The position numbers and the translations under genes were made by a program. From Microcoleus sp. FACHB-1515 (GTDB lineage Bacteria; Cyanobacteriota; Cyanobacteriia; Elainellales; Elainellaceae): a DNA stretch of 64,000 nucleotides. The DNA lies in assembly GCF_014696105.1 (NCBI RefSeq), contig NZ_JACJPO010000038.1, forward strand, positions 186,001 through 250,000, in the 5' to 3' direction. Below are positions 45,530 to 54,618 of the stretch, in pieces. Positions within the stretch are counted from its first letter, which is position 1; each line of letters starts with the position of its first letter. Under the pieces are notes generated by a model that saw only the letters and a list, made by a program, of their open reading frames with translations, was not told the DNA's origin and did no database searches.

Positions 45530-46159
45530 GTGCCCTACTATCGTCAGCGAGCCAACGTTCTTCCACCCGAATATCTGCACAGGTTGCAGGGCGAAATTTT
45601 GGCCTGTCCGTACTTGGCGGTCAACAATTTGAATCGCGATTTTGTGGAAACCCAAGGCTTCTCGATCGTGTTCAGGCGATCGCACCTCGCCACCGTCACC
45701 GAACAATTTCCCTTTTTCGCGGACTATCTCAACCTCGCCCTAGAGCCAGAGTGCAACGCTTTTTACCTGAATCCGCTGCTGCTGAGGCAAGGGTCGCGAG
45801 TTGATCCACACATCGATCGATCCTTGCGCTCCTACTGCAAAACGGTTGAGCCGCCCGCGATCGTCAGCGTTTTGTACGTTCAGGTTCCCACTGGACTGCA
45901 AGGCGGCGAACTAATGTTGAAAAATCGTAAGCAGGCGATCGCACAGATCAAGCCGCAAACGAACTTGCTGATTCACTTTCAGGGCGATTTAACTCATTCG
46001 GTGAATGCTGTGAACAGCATTGGAACGCGCTTGAGTTTGGTGTGTGAGCAGTACAGCCTCAGTGCGGAGGAACTGCGGCAAATTCCCAGCTTTGCGATCG
46101 AATCGAGAGCCGTGAAGCGATCGAACAACAAGAAGCTGGTGAACGGGCGGCGCTCCTAA
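45530..46159 (+). CDS. 2OG-Fe(II) oxygenase family protein
   Basis: A 209-residue protein with the double-stranded beta-helix metal triad: H-x-D in VDPHIDRSL and the distal His in GDLTHSVNAV, followed by the Arg in IGTRLSLVCEQY that binds 2-oxoglutarate. It lies 36 nt after the ABC ATPase and may be co-transcribed with it. The start is a GTG at 45530. No ATG is available near the conserved N-terminus. The substrate is unknown. A role in modifying the exported compound is only a possibility. Confidence 0.8.
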   Translation: MPYYRQRANVLPPEYLHRLQGEILACPYLAVNNLNRDFVETQGFSIVFRRSHLATVTEQFPFFADYLNLALEPECNAFYLNPLLLRQGSRVDPHIDRSLRSYCKTVEPPAIVSVLYVQVPTGLQGGELMLKNRKQAIAQIKPQTNLLIHFQGDLTHSVNAVNSIGTRLSLVCEQYSLSAEELRQIPSFAIESRAVKRSNNKKLVNGRRS

Positions 46160-46267
46160 CCATGAACTTCAAGCCATGAAAAAGACGCGCCGCAGCACGT
46201 CTGAAGTGGACAGTTTGCCCAATTGCATTTAATGTCTTTTTGCTGTGAAGCTGAGATTTTAGCAGCA

Positions 46268-46327
46268 AACCTGGATCATTCTTCACTCAGGTTGAACGGC
46301 AAATCCGGATTATTCTTCGCTCAGGTA
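46268..46327. repeat. Imperfect tandem repeat at the 3' end of an exported-protein gene
   Basis: Two 26-bp copies at 46268-46293 and 46302-46327 share CATTCTTC/TATTCTTC-type cores ending in CTCAGGT. On the minus strand both would encode LSEE followed by a stop or near-stop. The second copy contains the real C-terminus of the neighbouring gene; the first looks like a duplicated 3' end. Confidence 0.55.
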
Positions 46328-46759
46328 AAGTTCATAGCGGTATGTGCCCGATCGATCGCCGACAAAATCGCCAACCCAGATCTGATAGGTTCCCGCAGGC
46401 CAAAAGCCAGACACTTCCGGCATCAAGCCGTTCGCATCGTCTGAGCAGTAGCGACCATCTGGTCCGGTAATCAGCAGCGTCACGTCGCCTTCTGCTTCGA
46501 CGCTGGCACGCAAAAACTGAAACGGGCGAGTCAGCGTCACCACATGATCAGGCGCATTGGCAGCATCCACATAGCCGCAGTCGTTTGTGGCGCGGCTACC
46601 CCCCGAAAGTCCCGTTCCCACAGCGGGATCAGGCATAAATCCAGGTGCAAGGTTGAAGCTTTGATAGTCAGCGCGAGCCGCTTGCGGCATGGCAACAACG
46701 GCACTTGCTCCAAACGCGCAAGCAGCGAAAACGGTAGCGGAAGTTTTGAAAATATTCAT
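46310..46759 (-). CDS. Exported hypothetical protein with PPC-like fold
   Basis: A 149-residue protein with a signal peptide (MNIFKTSATVFAACAFGASA, cleavage likely after ARA). The mature domain includes VTLTRPFQFLRASVEAEGDVTLLITGPDG, FWPAGTYQIWVGDFVGDRSGTYRYELYLSEE and two Cys. This resembles bacterial pre-peptidase C-terminal domains, where Gly-rich turns carry polar ligands. It probably acts in the periplasm or outside. No catalytic motif is visible. Confidence 0.75.
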   Translation of the reverse strand: MNIFKTSATVFAACAFGASAVVAMPQAARADYQSFNLAPGFMPDPAVGTGLSGGSRATNDCGYVDAANAPDHVVTLTRPFQFLRASVEAEGDVTLLITGPDGRYCSDDANGLMPEVSGFWPAGTYQIWVGDFVGDRSGTYRYELYLSEE

Positions 46760-46940
46760 CTGTCTTGAGAACGTATAGACTACAGGTGAAGCTTCATTAC
46801 TAGCATTGTGCTTGTGAAGAAGGTGTCAATTACTACAGCTTCTTGATATTGGTTCCATAAAGTGATTGATAATTTTGTTTGCGATCGCCTCCGTACTCCG
46901 GACTCGATCGCTTGTTCGCAAGGCTGAATTGATAACGCTG

Positions 46941-47864
46941 ATGATGACGCTAAAAAATCCACACCTGGAATTGACCGTTCGTCCCGATCTCGGTGGCCGG
47001 ATCGATCGCCTCCACTCTCTGAAATCTCAACAAGACTGGCTGTGGCATCCAGCAAATTACGAGGAGGCGACGCGCTCGCTTGCAGTTGGGGCATCGTTTG
47101 ACGCTAACTGGACGGGCGGCTGGGACGAAATCTTTCCTAACGATGCAGCGGGAGAATTTCAAGGTCGCCAACTGGTCGATCACGGCGAACTCTGGTCGCA
47201 AGCGTGGGAGGTGGCGGATGCTTCTGAAACGCAAATTACGCTGGTGCGCGACTGCCAAACCGTCCCGGTGACGGTGACAAAATCGATCGCCCTTCATCCA
47301 ACCGAACCGCAGTTTCGCATCGACTACGATCTGCAAAATCACAGCGACGAGACGATTCCGTTTCTACTCAAACAGCACTGTGCGATCGCGATCGAAGCAG
47401 GCGACGAAATCTTGCTTCCAGACTGCACGATCGAACCTGTTGCACTGGGCTTTAGCAAAATTATCGGGCAGGAAGGAAAAACGCGATTTCCCAAGGCGAT
47501 CGGCGCGGACGGGCAGGAAGTGGATTTGCGGTTTGCGCCGAGTCGATCGTCTGGGCTGCAAGAGTTTTACTACAGTTTTGACTTGGCAAAAGGCGAATGC
47601 GGCATTCGTCGCGCCCGGACGGGATCAACGCTGCGAATGCGATTTGAGCGATCGGATTTTCCCTATGTTTGGGTATTTCAGAGCTACGGCGGCTGGCAAG
47701 ACCACTATGTTTTGGTGATGGAACCTTGTACGACAATGCCGTATGACCTGGAAATTGCCAGCCAGAATGGAACGATCGCCCAGCTTGCTCCAAACGCGAC
47801 TCGACACCTTGCGCTGACGGTTGAATTGAGCGAATTTAACTGCGAAAATGCTGCTGGGCGCTGA
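46941..47864 (+). CDS. Galactose mutarotase-like (aldose 1-epimerase superfamily) protein
   Basis: A 307-residue protein with the supersandwich pattern: LTVRPDLGGRIDRLHSLKS at the N-terminus, TGGWDEIFPNDAA, then SIALHPTEPQFRIDYDLQNHSDETIPFLLKQHCAIAI and DFPYVWVFQSYGGW. The His in LLKQHCAI occupies the place of a family active-site His. It may be an aldose epimerase or a sugar-binding relative. I used the ATG at 46941 (ATGATG), because the frame extending upstream is not similar to the family. Its 3' end overlaps tlyA by 29 nt on the other strand. Confidence 0.72.
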   Translation: MMTLKNPHLELTVRPDLGGRIDRLHSLKSQQDWLWHPANYEEATRSLAVGASFDANWTGGWDEIFPNDAAGEFQGRQLVDHGELWSQAWEVADASETQITLVRDCQTVPVTVTKSIALHPTEPQFRIDYDLQNHSDETIPFLLKQHCAIAIEAGDEILLPDCTIEPVALGFSKIIGQEGKTRFPKAIGADGQEVDLRFAPSRSSGLQEFYYSFDLAKGECGIRRARTGSTLRMRFERSDFPYVWVFQSYGGWQDHYVLVMEPCTTMPYDLEIASQNGTIAQLAPNATRHLALTVELSEFNCENAAGR

Positions 47865-48666
47865 GTGCAACTTGCTCGATCGCCTGCAAATTTGGCGGTT
47901 CTGTTCCCGTTTCGCTCAGCCACAGCAGATACTCAATATTTCCCGCAGGCCCAACCAGCGGCGACCAAGTTAATCCCCGGTAGCGCCAGCCTTGAGCGAT
48001 CGCCGCTTTCAACACCGAATCGATCGCATCCGCATGATCGCGGGGATCGCGGACAACGCCTTTTTTGCCGACGCGATCGCGCCCGACTTCAAACTGCGGT
48101 TTGACCAGCAAAATGACTTCACGAGGCGATCGCAGCAAATTCCACAAAGCCGGAAGAATTTTGGTGAGCGAAATGAAGGAAACATCGGCCACGCCCAAGT
48201 CGGCGATCGGTTCCCCGACTGGATAAAGCTGATCGGGCTGCAAGTGCCGCAAATTTGTTCGTTCGCGCAAAATCACCCGCGCATCTTGACGAATTTCCCA
48301 CGCAACTTGCCCATAGCCGACATCCACGCCGTAAACTCGCGCTGCGCCTGCCTGCAACAAACAATCGGTGAAGCCGCCCGTTGAAATTCCGGCATCGAGG
48401 CAGATGCGATCGACTGCCGCAATGTCAAATTCCGCTAGCGCTTTGGCTAACTTTTCGCCACCTCTGGACACGAAGGGCGATCGCGTTTTCAGCTCGATTT
48501 CAGCTTCGGGCGCAACTTCCGTTCCGGGTTTATCAACAAGTTGCTGATTGACGCGCACCTCGCCCGCCCGAATCAAGCGCTGCGCCTGTTGGCGAGACGT
48601 GCAAAGCTGGCGATCGACCAAAAGCGTATCCAGTCGGACTTTAACCACAAGCGGCCACAAAATCAT
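47836..48666 (-). CDS. tlyA: TlyA-family 16S/23S rRNA 2'-O-methyltransferase
   Basis: A 276-residue protein with an N-terminal S4 RNA-binding domain (VRLDTLLVDRQLCTSRQQAQRLIRAGEV) and a FtsJ-like methyltransferase domain (LDAGISTGGFTDCLLQAGAARVYGVDVGYGQV). The K-D-K-E type catalytic residues can be placed at K in GEKLAKAL, D in VADVSFIS, K in LLVKPQFE and E in GNIEYLL. TlyA methylates ribosomal RNA and its mycobacterial form governs capreomycin sensitivity. A GTG seven codons in is an alternative start. Confidence 0.92.
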   Translation of the reverse strand: MILWPLVVKVRLDTLLVDRQLCTSRQQAQRLIRAGEVRVNQQLVDKPGTEVAPEAEIELKTRSPFVSRGGEKLAKALAEFDIAAVDRICLDAGISTGGFTDCLLQAGAARVYGVDVGYGQVAWEIRQDARVILRERTNLRHLQPDQLYPVGEPIADLGVADVSFISLTKILPALWNLLRSPREVILLVKPQFEVGRDRVGKKGVVRDPRDHADAIDSVLKAAIAQGWRYRGLTWSPLVGPAGNIEYLLWLSETGTEPPNLQAIEQVALSAQQHFRS

Positions 48667-48717
48667 GCAGCTTGATCTTACGCATTCTTGTCAGCGTTGT
48701 GTTTGAGCGCAAAGCGG

Positions 48718-49701
48718 TTAGGGAATTTCGAGGAGGATGTTGCCGATCGCTCGTCCGCTCTCCATCAGTTCATGCGCTTGGGCAATTTCCGCTAGGGGAA
48801 AACGCTGAGCGATCGAATGCTTCAGCGCTCCCTCGGTCAGTGCGGCAGTAATATCGCGGGCAGCAGCGGCGTGAGCGGCTGAGTTCATCGTGTAGACCAA
48901 GACGGTGTGGACGCGCAAATTTTTGTAGGCCAAGTCGTAAAAGGAAATTTGCGGCTGTGGATTTGAGTCGGAGGCGTAGGAGGCGATCGCTCCATTGCGC
49001 TTGAGAATTTGCAAATTCACAGCGAGATTTGCAGCAAAATCCACATCCACGACGCGATCGACGCCTTTGGGAAACTCGTTTTTAACAGCAGCGGCGACAT
49101 CTTCGGTTTTGTAGTTGAAGATGCGATCGGCTCCCGCAGCTTTCGCGACTTCGGCTTTTTCTGGTGAACTCACGGTTGTAATCACGGTTGCGCCGCCCCA
49201 TTTGGCAAGCTGAATCGCGTAGTTGCCAACTGCGCCTGCGCCGCCCGTCACCAAAATCGTTTGTCCGCTCACCACCCCATCGCAAAAAACGCTGTAGTGC
49301 GCGGTCATTGCGGGAACACCAAGGCAAGCCCCAGCCGCAAAATCAGTGTTGTCGGGCAGCGGAACGGCTTGATGGGCGGGAACGGTGACAAATTCGGCGG
49401 CTGTGCCTTGACCGCTGCGTAAAGTCGCCTCGTAGATCCAGACGCGCTGATGCAGACGATCGATCGACACACCTTCGCCGACCGCTTCGATAATCCCCGC
49501 GCCGTCGTTGTGGGGAATGACGCGATCGAAGCGCATCGTCAAGCCGCCCCAACCGCTTCTTTGCTTGACATCCGAGGGATTAATCCCCGATGCGCGAATT
49601 CGCACTCGCACCTCGCCCGCATTCACCAAAGGCAAATTTGTTTCACCAACGGTGAGAACATCTGAAGCGGAACCAAGCTGCGTGTACCAAGCGGCTTGCA
49701 T
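48718..49701 (-). CDS. Quinone oxidoreductase-type (zinc-independent) medium-chain dehydrogenase
   Basis: A 327-residue NADPH-dependent reductase. A GroES-like N-terminal domain (VRVRIRASGINPSDVKQRSG, VIPHNDGAGIIEAVGEGV) precedes a Rossmann domain with GGAGAVGNYAIQLAKWGGA. Zinc-binding cysteines are absent, as in quinone oxidoreductases. It is downstream of relA/spoT on the same strand with only 2 nt between them, so the two may be co-transcribed. Confidence 0.9.
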   Translation of the reverse strand: MQAAWYTQLGSASDVLTVGETNLPLVNAGEVRVRIRASGINPSDVKQRSGWGGLTMRFDRVIPHNDGAGIIEAVGEGVSIDRLHQRVWIYEATLRSGQGTAAEFVTVPAHQAVPLPDNTDFAAGACLGVPAMTAHYSVFCDGVVSGQTILVTGGAGAVGNYAIQLAKWGGATVITTVSSPEKAEVAKAAGADRIFNYKTEDVAAAVKNEFPKGVDRVVDVDFAANLAVNLQILKRNGAIASYASDSNPQPQISFYDLAYKNLRVHTVLVYTMNSAAHAAAARDITAALTEGALKHSIAQRFPLAEIAQAHELMESGRAIGNILLEIP

Positions 49702-49703
49702 CG

Positions 49704-51977
49704 CTAGGAATCCTCAGCCTGACTGACGCGATGCAGGCTGATCACGTCGCTCATTTTGCGAATTTGGCTGAAGGTGCGATCGAGCTGCTGATGATCCTGT
49801 ACGTCGATCCCCAAGTGAATCATCGCGGTTTGGCCGGGAACCGTTTTTACCTGAGCGCTGCGGACGTTGATGTTGTAGTCGCTTAAGCGCATCAAGATAT
49901 CTTTGAGAACGCCGACGCGATCGAGAACTTCAATATGAATCTGCACCGGATAAGTTTGGCTGCGTCCCTGGCAGGATTCGTTGGGATTCCAACTCACGGG
50001 GATCAAGCGATCGCCCGGAATGCTGTCGGTATTGCTACAGCCTTGACGATGAATCGAGATGCCGCGACTGCTGAGCGTGACAACACCGATGATTGCTTCA
50101 CCGGGAACCGGATTGCAGCAGCCCGCCAGATGATACAGCAAGCCCTCGACGCCCAAAATTGGAGAATCGCTGATGCGCGGAGTCGATCGCGGCGCAGACG
50201 GCGGCGGCAGCAGCGTTGCGATGTCCTTGTCTTTATCTTTGTCGGGGGCAGGGGCGATCGTCTGCTTGGCTTTGATCGTTTCGCGCAAACGGTTGATCAC
50301 CAGATTCAGCGTCATTTCGCCGTAGCCCAAAGCAGCAAGCAGATCCTCAACGCTGTGGTAGTTACATCGCAGCGCGACCGTTTGCATCGGGTCAGATTTC
50401 AACAGCGCTTCAAAGCCTTTTTTGCCGAGTTCTTTTTCAAGCAGTTCCCGTCCGCGCAGCACATTCTCGTCACGGCGCGATCGCTTGTACCACTGGCGAA
50501 TCCGATTTTTTGCTCCGGTTGTGACGGCAAAGTTGAGCCAGTCAAGGCTGGGATGCGAATTTTTCTGCGTGATGATTTCGACAATATCGCCATTGTGCAG
50601 CGTTGTGTCCAGCGTCACCATCCGCCCGTTCACTTTTGCGCCAGCGCAGTGATTGCCGACTTCGGTGTGAATGCGGTAGGCAAAATCGATCGTTGTAGCG
50701 CCGCGACTGAGCGAGACGACATCGCCCTGCGGCGTAAACACATACACATCGTCATCGAACAAGTTGTCTTTGACGTTTTCGAGATATTCCTGCGCGTCTT
50801 TGAATTCGCTTTGCCAGTCCAGGAGCTGCCGTAGCCAGGTAAACTTGTCGTCGGTGGCGGTCATGCGGCTGGTGCTGCCGCCGGATTCTTTATACTTCCA
50901 GTGTGCCGCGATTCCGTATTCGGCGACGTGGTGCATCTCAAGCGTGCGGATTTGGACTTCGATCGGGCGTCCGCTCGTGCCGATCACAACCGTGTGAAGC
51001 GACTGATAGCGATTCGGCTTCGGCAGGCCAATGTAGTCTTTGAAGCGACCGGGGATCGGGCGATAGGCATCATGGACGACGGCGAGAGCGCGATAGCATT
51101 CGTCATTGCTGTTGACGATGACGCGAATGGCGGCGATGTCAAAAATTTCGTGAAACTCTTTTTGCTGCCGCTGCATCTTTTCGTAGATGCCGTAAAGATG
51201 CTTGGGGCGTCCGCTGATGTCCAAACATTCGATCCCCAACTGTTCGAGGCGATAGCGTAAGGTGGCGGTGACATTGCTCAGGCGGGATTCGCGATCGCCC
51301 CGTTTATCACTCACTAGCCGCTGCATCTGCCGATATGCTTCGGGTTCGAGATACTTAAACGCCAGATCTTCCAGTTCCCATTTGAATCGCCCGATCCCCA
51401 AGCGGTTTGCCAGCGGTGCAAAGATTTCTTTTGTCTCCTGAGCGATGCGCTTTTGCTTGTCGGGCGGCAGATGCTCTAGGGTTCGCATATTGTGGAGGCG
51501 ATCGGCCAGCTTGACGACGATGACGCGAATATCCGTCGCCATCGCCAAAAACATGCGGCGAAAGTTTTCGGCCTGTCGTTCGGTTTTGCTCGAAAAATTG
51601 AACTTTGAAAGCTTGGTAACGCCTTCGACCAGACGACGAACTTCGATCCCGAAGCGTTCTTCAATCTCGTCGGCTGTCACGTCGGTATCTTCCACCACGT
51701 CATGCAAAAAGCCTGCCGCGATCATTGCGCCGCTGCCGCCTAAATCGCGCAGCAGTCCGGCGACTGCGACAGGATGAGCAATGTAGGGTTCGCCCGATGC
51801 GCGAGTTTGACCTTTGTGGAGGCAGTAGGCAAACTCAAAGGCTTGACAGACCAGGGTGGAATCGACTTCGCTGGAATCGATTTCGCAGGCGATCGGGGAA
51901 CGCTGCGAGATCAAGCAGTCCTGAAGCCATTCAGGAAGCATTACATCAGTCGGAAGCGTGGAAGCCGTTACGTTCAT
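49704..51977 (-). CDS. Bifunctional (p)ppGpp synthetase/hydrolase (RelA/SpoT)
   Basis: A 757-residue long RSH protein of the stringent response. The HD hydrolase domain has HPVAVAGLL, FLHDVVEDT and KLADRLHNMRTL. The synthetase domain has GRPKHLYGIYEKM, GRFKDYIGLPKPNRYQSLHT and VQIRTLEMHHVAEYGIAAHW. A TGS domain (VFTPQGDVVSLSRGATTIDFAY), a Cys-rich helical insert (HLAGCCNPVPGEAIIG) and an ACT domain complete it. Both hydrolase and synthetase residues are intact, so it should do both jobs. I used the ATG at 51977. A TTG seven codons upstream is weaker. Confidence 0.96.
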   Translation of the reverse strand: MNVTASTLPTDVMLPEWLQDCLISQRSPIACEIDSSEVDSTLVCQAFEFAYCLHKGQTRASGEPYIAHPVAVAGLLRDLGGSGAMIAAGFLHDVVEDTDVTADEIEERFGIEVRRLVEGVTKLSKFNFSSKTERQAENFRRMFLAMATDIRVIVVKLADRLHNMRTLEHLPPDKQKRIAQETKEIFAPLANRLGIGRFKWELEDLAFKYLEPEAYRQMQRLVSDKRGDRESRLSNVTATLRYRLEQLGIECLDISGRPKHLYGIYEKMQRQQKEFHEIFDIAAIRVIVNSNDECYRALAVVHDAYRPIPGRFKDYIGLPKPNRYQSLHTVVIGTSGRPIEVQIRTLEMHHVAEYGIAAHWKYKESGGSTSRMTATDDKFTWLRQLLDWQSEFKDAQEYLENVKDNLFDDDVYVFTPQGDVVSLSRGATTIDFAYRIHTEVGNHCAGAKVNGRMVTLDTTLHNGDIVEIITQKNSHPSLDWLNFAVTTGAKNRIRQWYKRSRRDENVLRGRELLEKELGKKGFEALLKSDPMQTVALRCNYHSVEDLLAALGYGEMTLNLVINRLRETIKAKQTIAPAPDKDKDKDIATLLPPPSAPRSTPRISDSPILGVEGLLYHLAGCCNPVPGEAIIGVVTLSSRGISIHRQGCSNTDSIPGDRLIPVSWNPNESCQGRSQTYPVQIHIEVLDRVGVLKDILMRLSDYNINVRSAQVKTVPGQTAMIHLGIDVQDHQQLDRTFSQIRKMSDVISLHRVSQAEDS

Positions 51978-52286
51978 GCTGGTCTTGCCTTTGTTCAAGA
52001 GGGCTTCAAGTAGATGTGTTGCTGATTTTACGGTATTTAAAGTGATTCAGGATACGGCTTTGATAAAATCTGCGTCTGTCGAAAGACAGAGATGCAAAAA
52101 ACAGCACGTCGCGCGATCGCTTGTGCTCAAACCCTGAAATCGATTGAGAATCGACGCCGAAAGCGCTGATTATCGGACAATTGAAAATTGAGAAATTTCT
52201 GATTGATTTCAGTATAGACAATGTTTCTCAGGTTAATTCTTCAGCAAGTTAGAGATTGACAACCTTTCGATCGAGTGACTCTACCC
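51978..52286. other. Divergent intergenic region upstream of relA/spoT
   Basis: About 309 nt shared by relA/spoT (minus) and the PatD-like gene (plus). It contains a perfect 6-bp hairpin TCTGTC-GAAA-GACAGA (52075-52090) with a GNRA-type loop on the plus strand and a CGATT-rich short inverted repeat near 52140. I see no protein or tRNA gene. It should hold both promoters. Confidence 0.4.
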
Positions 52287-52646
52287 ATGTCGATAGACGC
52301 TTTTCGGCAGTCCTACGCCGCGTTGCACCAGCAGCTAGAGCAGTTTCAGGCGATTGCGGTGCAGGACGATCCCCAGTGGATGCGAACCAGCTTCGCCCGT
52401 ATTCAGCAAGACTTTCAGCAAATCGTACAGCAGTTTGACGCGATCGATCTGCCGCATCCGATCCCCGCCTGCCAAACCGAGATCAGCAAACAGTTACGAC
52501 TGCTCGGCATGGACGTGATGTATTTGCAGGCCGCCAGATTGTCAACAACTGCTGACAATCGCCGATCGCAACTGCTCGATCGCGTGGAAATGCTGAAAGG
52601 TTTTTGTGAAACGGTGCTGTCCGCAATTTCCGCTGAGCCGACTTGA
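52287..52646 (+). CDS. PatD-like protein
   Basis: A 119-residue, all-helical soluble protein: QQLEQFQAIAVQDDPQWMRTSFARIQQDFQQIVQQF and KQLRLLGMDVMYLQAARLSTTADNRRSQLLDRVEMLKGFC. The second segment looks like PatD, which adjusts heterocyst frequency in Anabaena and is also present in many cyanobacteria that do not form heterocysts. The assignment comes from memory of the pattern, not from a search. I used the ATG at 52287. A GTG four codons upstream is possible. Confidence 0.5.
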   Translation: MSIDAFRQSYAALHQQLEQFQAIAVQDDPQWMRTSFARIQQDFQQIVQQFDAIDLPHPIPACQTEISKQLRLLGMDVMYLQAARLSTTADNRRSQLLDRVEMLKGFCETVLSAISAEPT

Positions 52647-52669
52647 CTGTTGTTTCTGGTTCTGTCAAC

Positions 52670-53347
52670 TTACTCAATCCGAATGCTGTCCTTGATCCCA
52701 AACCAGTTGTAGCGCTGCACGCCGAACGGCAAAACGACCAGCAAGATGAGGAAGACGGCAGCGATCGCCAGTCCCACAGTCAAATTGACGGTGAAACTTG
52801 CGCCCATGTAAGCAAGAAAAAAGACACAGGGAATTGTGCCGAGCAGCGTTGCGATCGCATAGATTCCAAATGACAATCCGGCCATTCCTGCCGCATAGCT
52901 GATCAGGTCAAAGGGCGCGATCGGCAAGAGATGCGTGATGAAAACCACCCAGCCGAGGTAAAGTTCGCCGCGATGCGTCGAGAGGTGCAGCATTTTTCCC
53001 GTTAGCGATCGAATCACCGATCGTCCCAATGTCCGCCCCAAAAAGTAAGCCATCAAGCAGCCGACAAAAATGCCGATCGTGCCGTAAATTGCCGCTGTCA
53101 ACGGTTGCCAAACTGCGCCCGCCGCCACAACGATTGGCGTTCCGGGAATCGGGCTAAAGACGATCGCCAGCATCAAAATTCCGACATAGGCCAGCTTGCC
53201 AGCAAAACCCAGCGCGGCGATCGATCGAATCCAGTCGATCGGATTGCGGTTCTGCACCAGTCGCCAGCTTGTCAGCAAACACAAGGCCAGAACCAGCAGG
53301 GCAAGGCTGTTGAGATGCGTCAGGAGGCGCAGAAGTTTCGGTCGCAT
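52670..53347 (-). CDS. TVP38/TMEM64-family (VTT domain) membrane protein
   Basis: A 225-residue protein with about six hydrophobic segments. The VTT/DedA core is seen as FSPIPGTPIVVAAGAVWQPLTAAIYGTIGIFVGCLMAYFLGRTLGR, and VVFITHLLPIAPFDLISYAAGMAGLSFGIY. The paired half-helix motifs are those of DedA-type scramblases and transporters, which move polyprenyl phosphate or phospholipids. The substrate here is unknown. It converges on the PatD-like gene with a 23-nt gap. Confidence 0.9.
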   Translation of the reverse strand: MRPKLLRLLTHLNSLALLVLALCLLTSWRLVQNRNPIDWIRSIAALGFAGKLAYVGILMLAIVFSPIPGTPIVVAAGAVWQPLTAAIYGTIGIFVGCLMAYFLGRTLGRSVIRSLTGKMLHLSTHRGELYLGWVVFITHLLPIAPFDLISYAAGMAGLSFGIYAIATLLGTIPCVFFLAYMGASFTVNLTVGLAIAAVFLILLVVLPFGVQRYNWFGIKDSIRIE

Positions 53348-53605
53348 AAGTAGAATTGCTCGATCGCCGTCTTCACTCTATCTTGTCCGCCGTCTGCTCT
53401 TTCTTTGGTTAAAAATGGTTTCAAGTTGCGATCGACAACTTGACAGGTAATCCCTTCATTGGTATTCGGCTTTACTTTCGGTAGAGGGCGAACAGCATAT
53501 CCTGTTGCTACTGTGAATAGACATGCAACAAAAGTTTGCATTCGGGCCTTCCCCAAGTGCGGCGTGAGGAGTCCGGCAGTCCGTTACTGAAATGGCGATC
53601 GTGAC

Positions 53606-54532
53606 ATGATGCAAAACCAGCTCGCAGAAATCCCCCTTTCTATCACCAAAATCCGCAACAACATTTGGACGATCGGCATTCCTTCTTGGCTGTTTGGGCT
53701 GGGCGATCGCACCGTTGCCGCTTTTGCCGATGGCTATCTGACGGCGATCGAGCTTGCTCAATTGCTGATGGCCTCGTTCTTCTTCATTAGCTGGCTGTAT
53801 CTCAAGCCCGAAGCGAGCTTCAGCAGTGGCAGTAGTGAGCTGCTGGCCGCTTGTGAATCTGACGCGCTTCTGCCTCAGCACGATGTTTATTTGCGGCGGG
53901 CACAGCAGCGGATGACCGAGTTGCAAGAACATCACCTGATTACGCAGGAATACATTCTGCCGATTCCTTACATCTGCCAGATCTATCACTTGCTGAACCT
54001 GAAACACCTCGAAACCGTGCATGGCTTCAGCCTCAACAATTTGAAAGTTGTCAAGATTGTGAATTCTGAGCCGACCGCACTGGGCGGCAAGGTGCGATTT
54101 CAGACGGTTCTGGAGTCGCCATACAACGTTTTGCGAATCTGGCGACAACCGATCGTTGAGGTCGAGCTAACGCTGCTTACGCCCTATACGGTCGAACTCA
54201 ACATTCCGGTCTACAACGACAAGCGTATTGTCGTCATCTTTAATGCGATTCCGCTCAACAACAACGAACACAAATTCTTCATCGACATTTACAGTAATTT
54301 GGGCTGGCCGAAGCTGCTGATTCAGCCGATTTTGCACTTTGCCGCCTGCTTAACGCTGTTTGAAGATCTGCCATACATGCAAAAGCTGGCCGAGCGCAAT
54401 TTGGAGCGCGTCGTCAAGCAGGGCAAAGTGTCCAACCACGAAAGCATGTGGCTGTTCAAGCGATTTGCTGATCTTTATGGCAATCGACTTGGGAATGCTC
54501 AAAGAGCGCTGCCGAGTGCAGAAGCTGCCTAA
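53606..54532 (+). CDS. Conserved-looking hypothetical protein
   Basis: A 308-residue protein that I do not recognise by domain. It has one or two hydrophobic stretches near the start (LAQLLMASFFFISWLYL), suggesting a membrane anchor. A mixed alpha/beta region follows, with HDVYLRRAQQRMTELQEHHLITQEYILPIPYICQIYHLLNLKHLE and VVKIVNSEPTALGGKVRFQTVLESP. NIPVYNDKRIVVIFNAIPLNNNEHKFFIDIYSNLGWPKLL comes later. The length and even composition argue for a real gene. It ends 86 nt before nadA on the other strand, with a strong hairpin between. Confidence 0.75.
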   Translation: MMQNQLAEIPLSITKIRNNIWTIGIPSWLFGLGDRTVAAFADGYLTAIELAQLLMASFFFISWLYLKPEASFSSGSSELLAACESDALLPQHDVYLRRAQQRMTELQEHHLITQEYILPIPYICQIYHLLNLKHLETVHGFSLNNLKVVKIVNSEPTALGGKVRFQTVLESPYNVLRIWRQPIVEVELTLLTPYTVELNIPVYNDKRIVVIFNAIPLNNNEHKFFIDIYSNLGWPKLLIQPILHFAACLTLFEDLPYMQKLAERNLERVVKQGKVSNHESMWLFKRFADLYGNRLGNAQRALPSAEAA

Positions 54533-54556
54533 GGTTTGAATTGCGATCGCTCATAA

Positions 54557-54590
54557 AAATCCGCGTGGTGTCAACCCATCACGCGGATTT
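54557..54590. terminator. Bidirectional terminator-like hairpin between convergent genes
   Basis: Perfect 11-bp arms AAATCCGCGTG/CACGCGGATTT with a 12-nt loop, with A and T bases at both outer ends. It lies between the 3' ends of the hypothetical gene and nadA and could serve both. Confidence 0.75.
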
Positions 54591-54618
54591 CTGGACATTG
54601 GCGACCTGGCGCTCTGCA

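Noticed and set aside
53320-53556. 78-codon minus-strand open frame upstream of the TVP38 gene
   Set aside because: It overlaps the start of the TVP38 gene, has no clear start signal and does not look like a folded protein.
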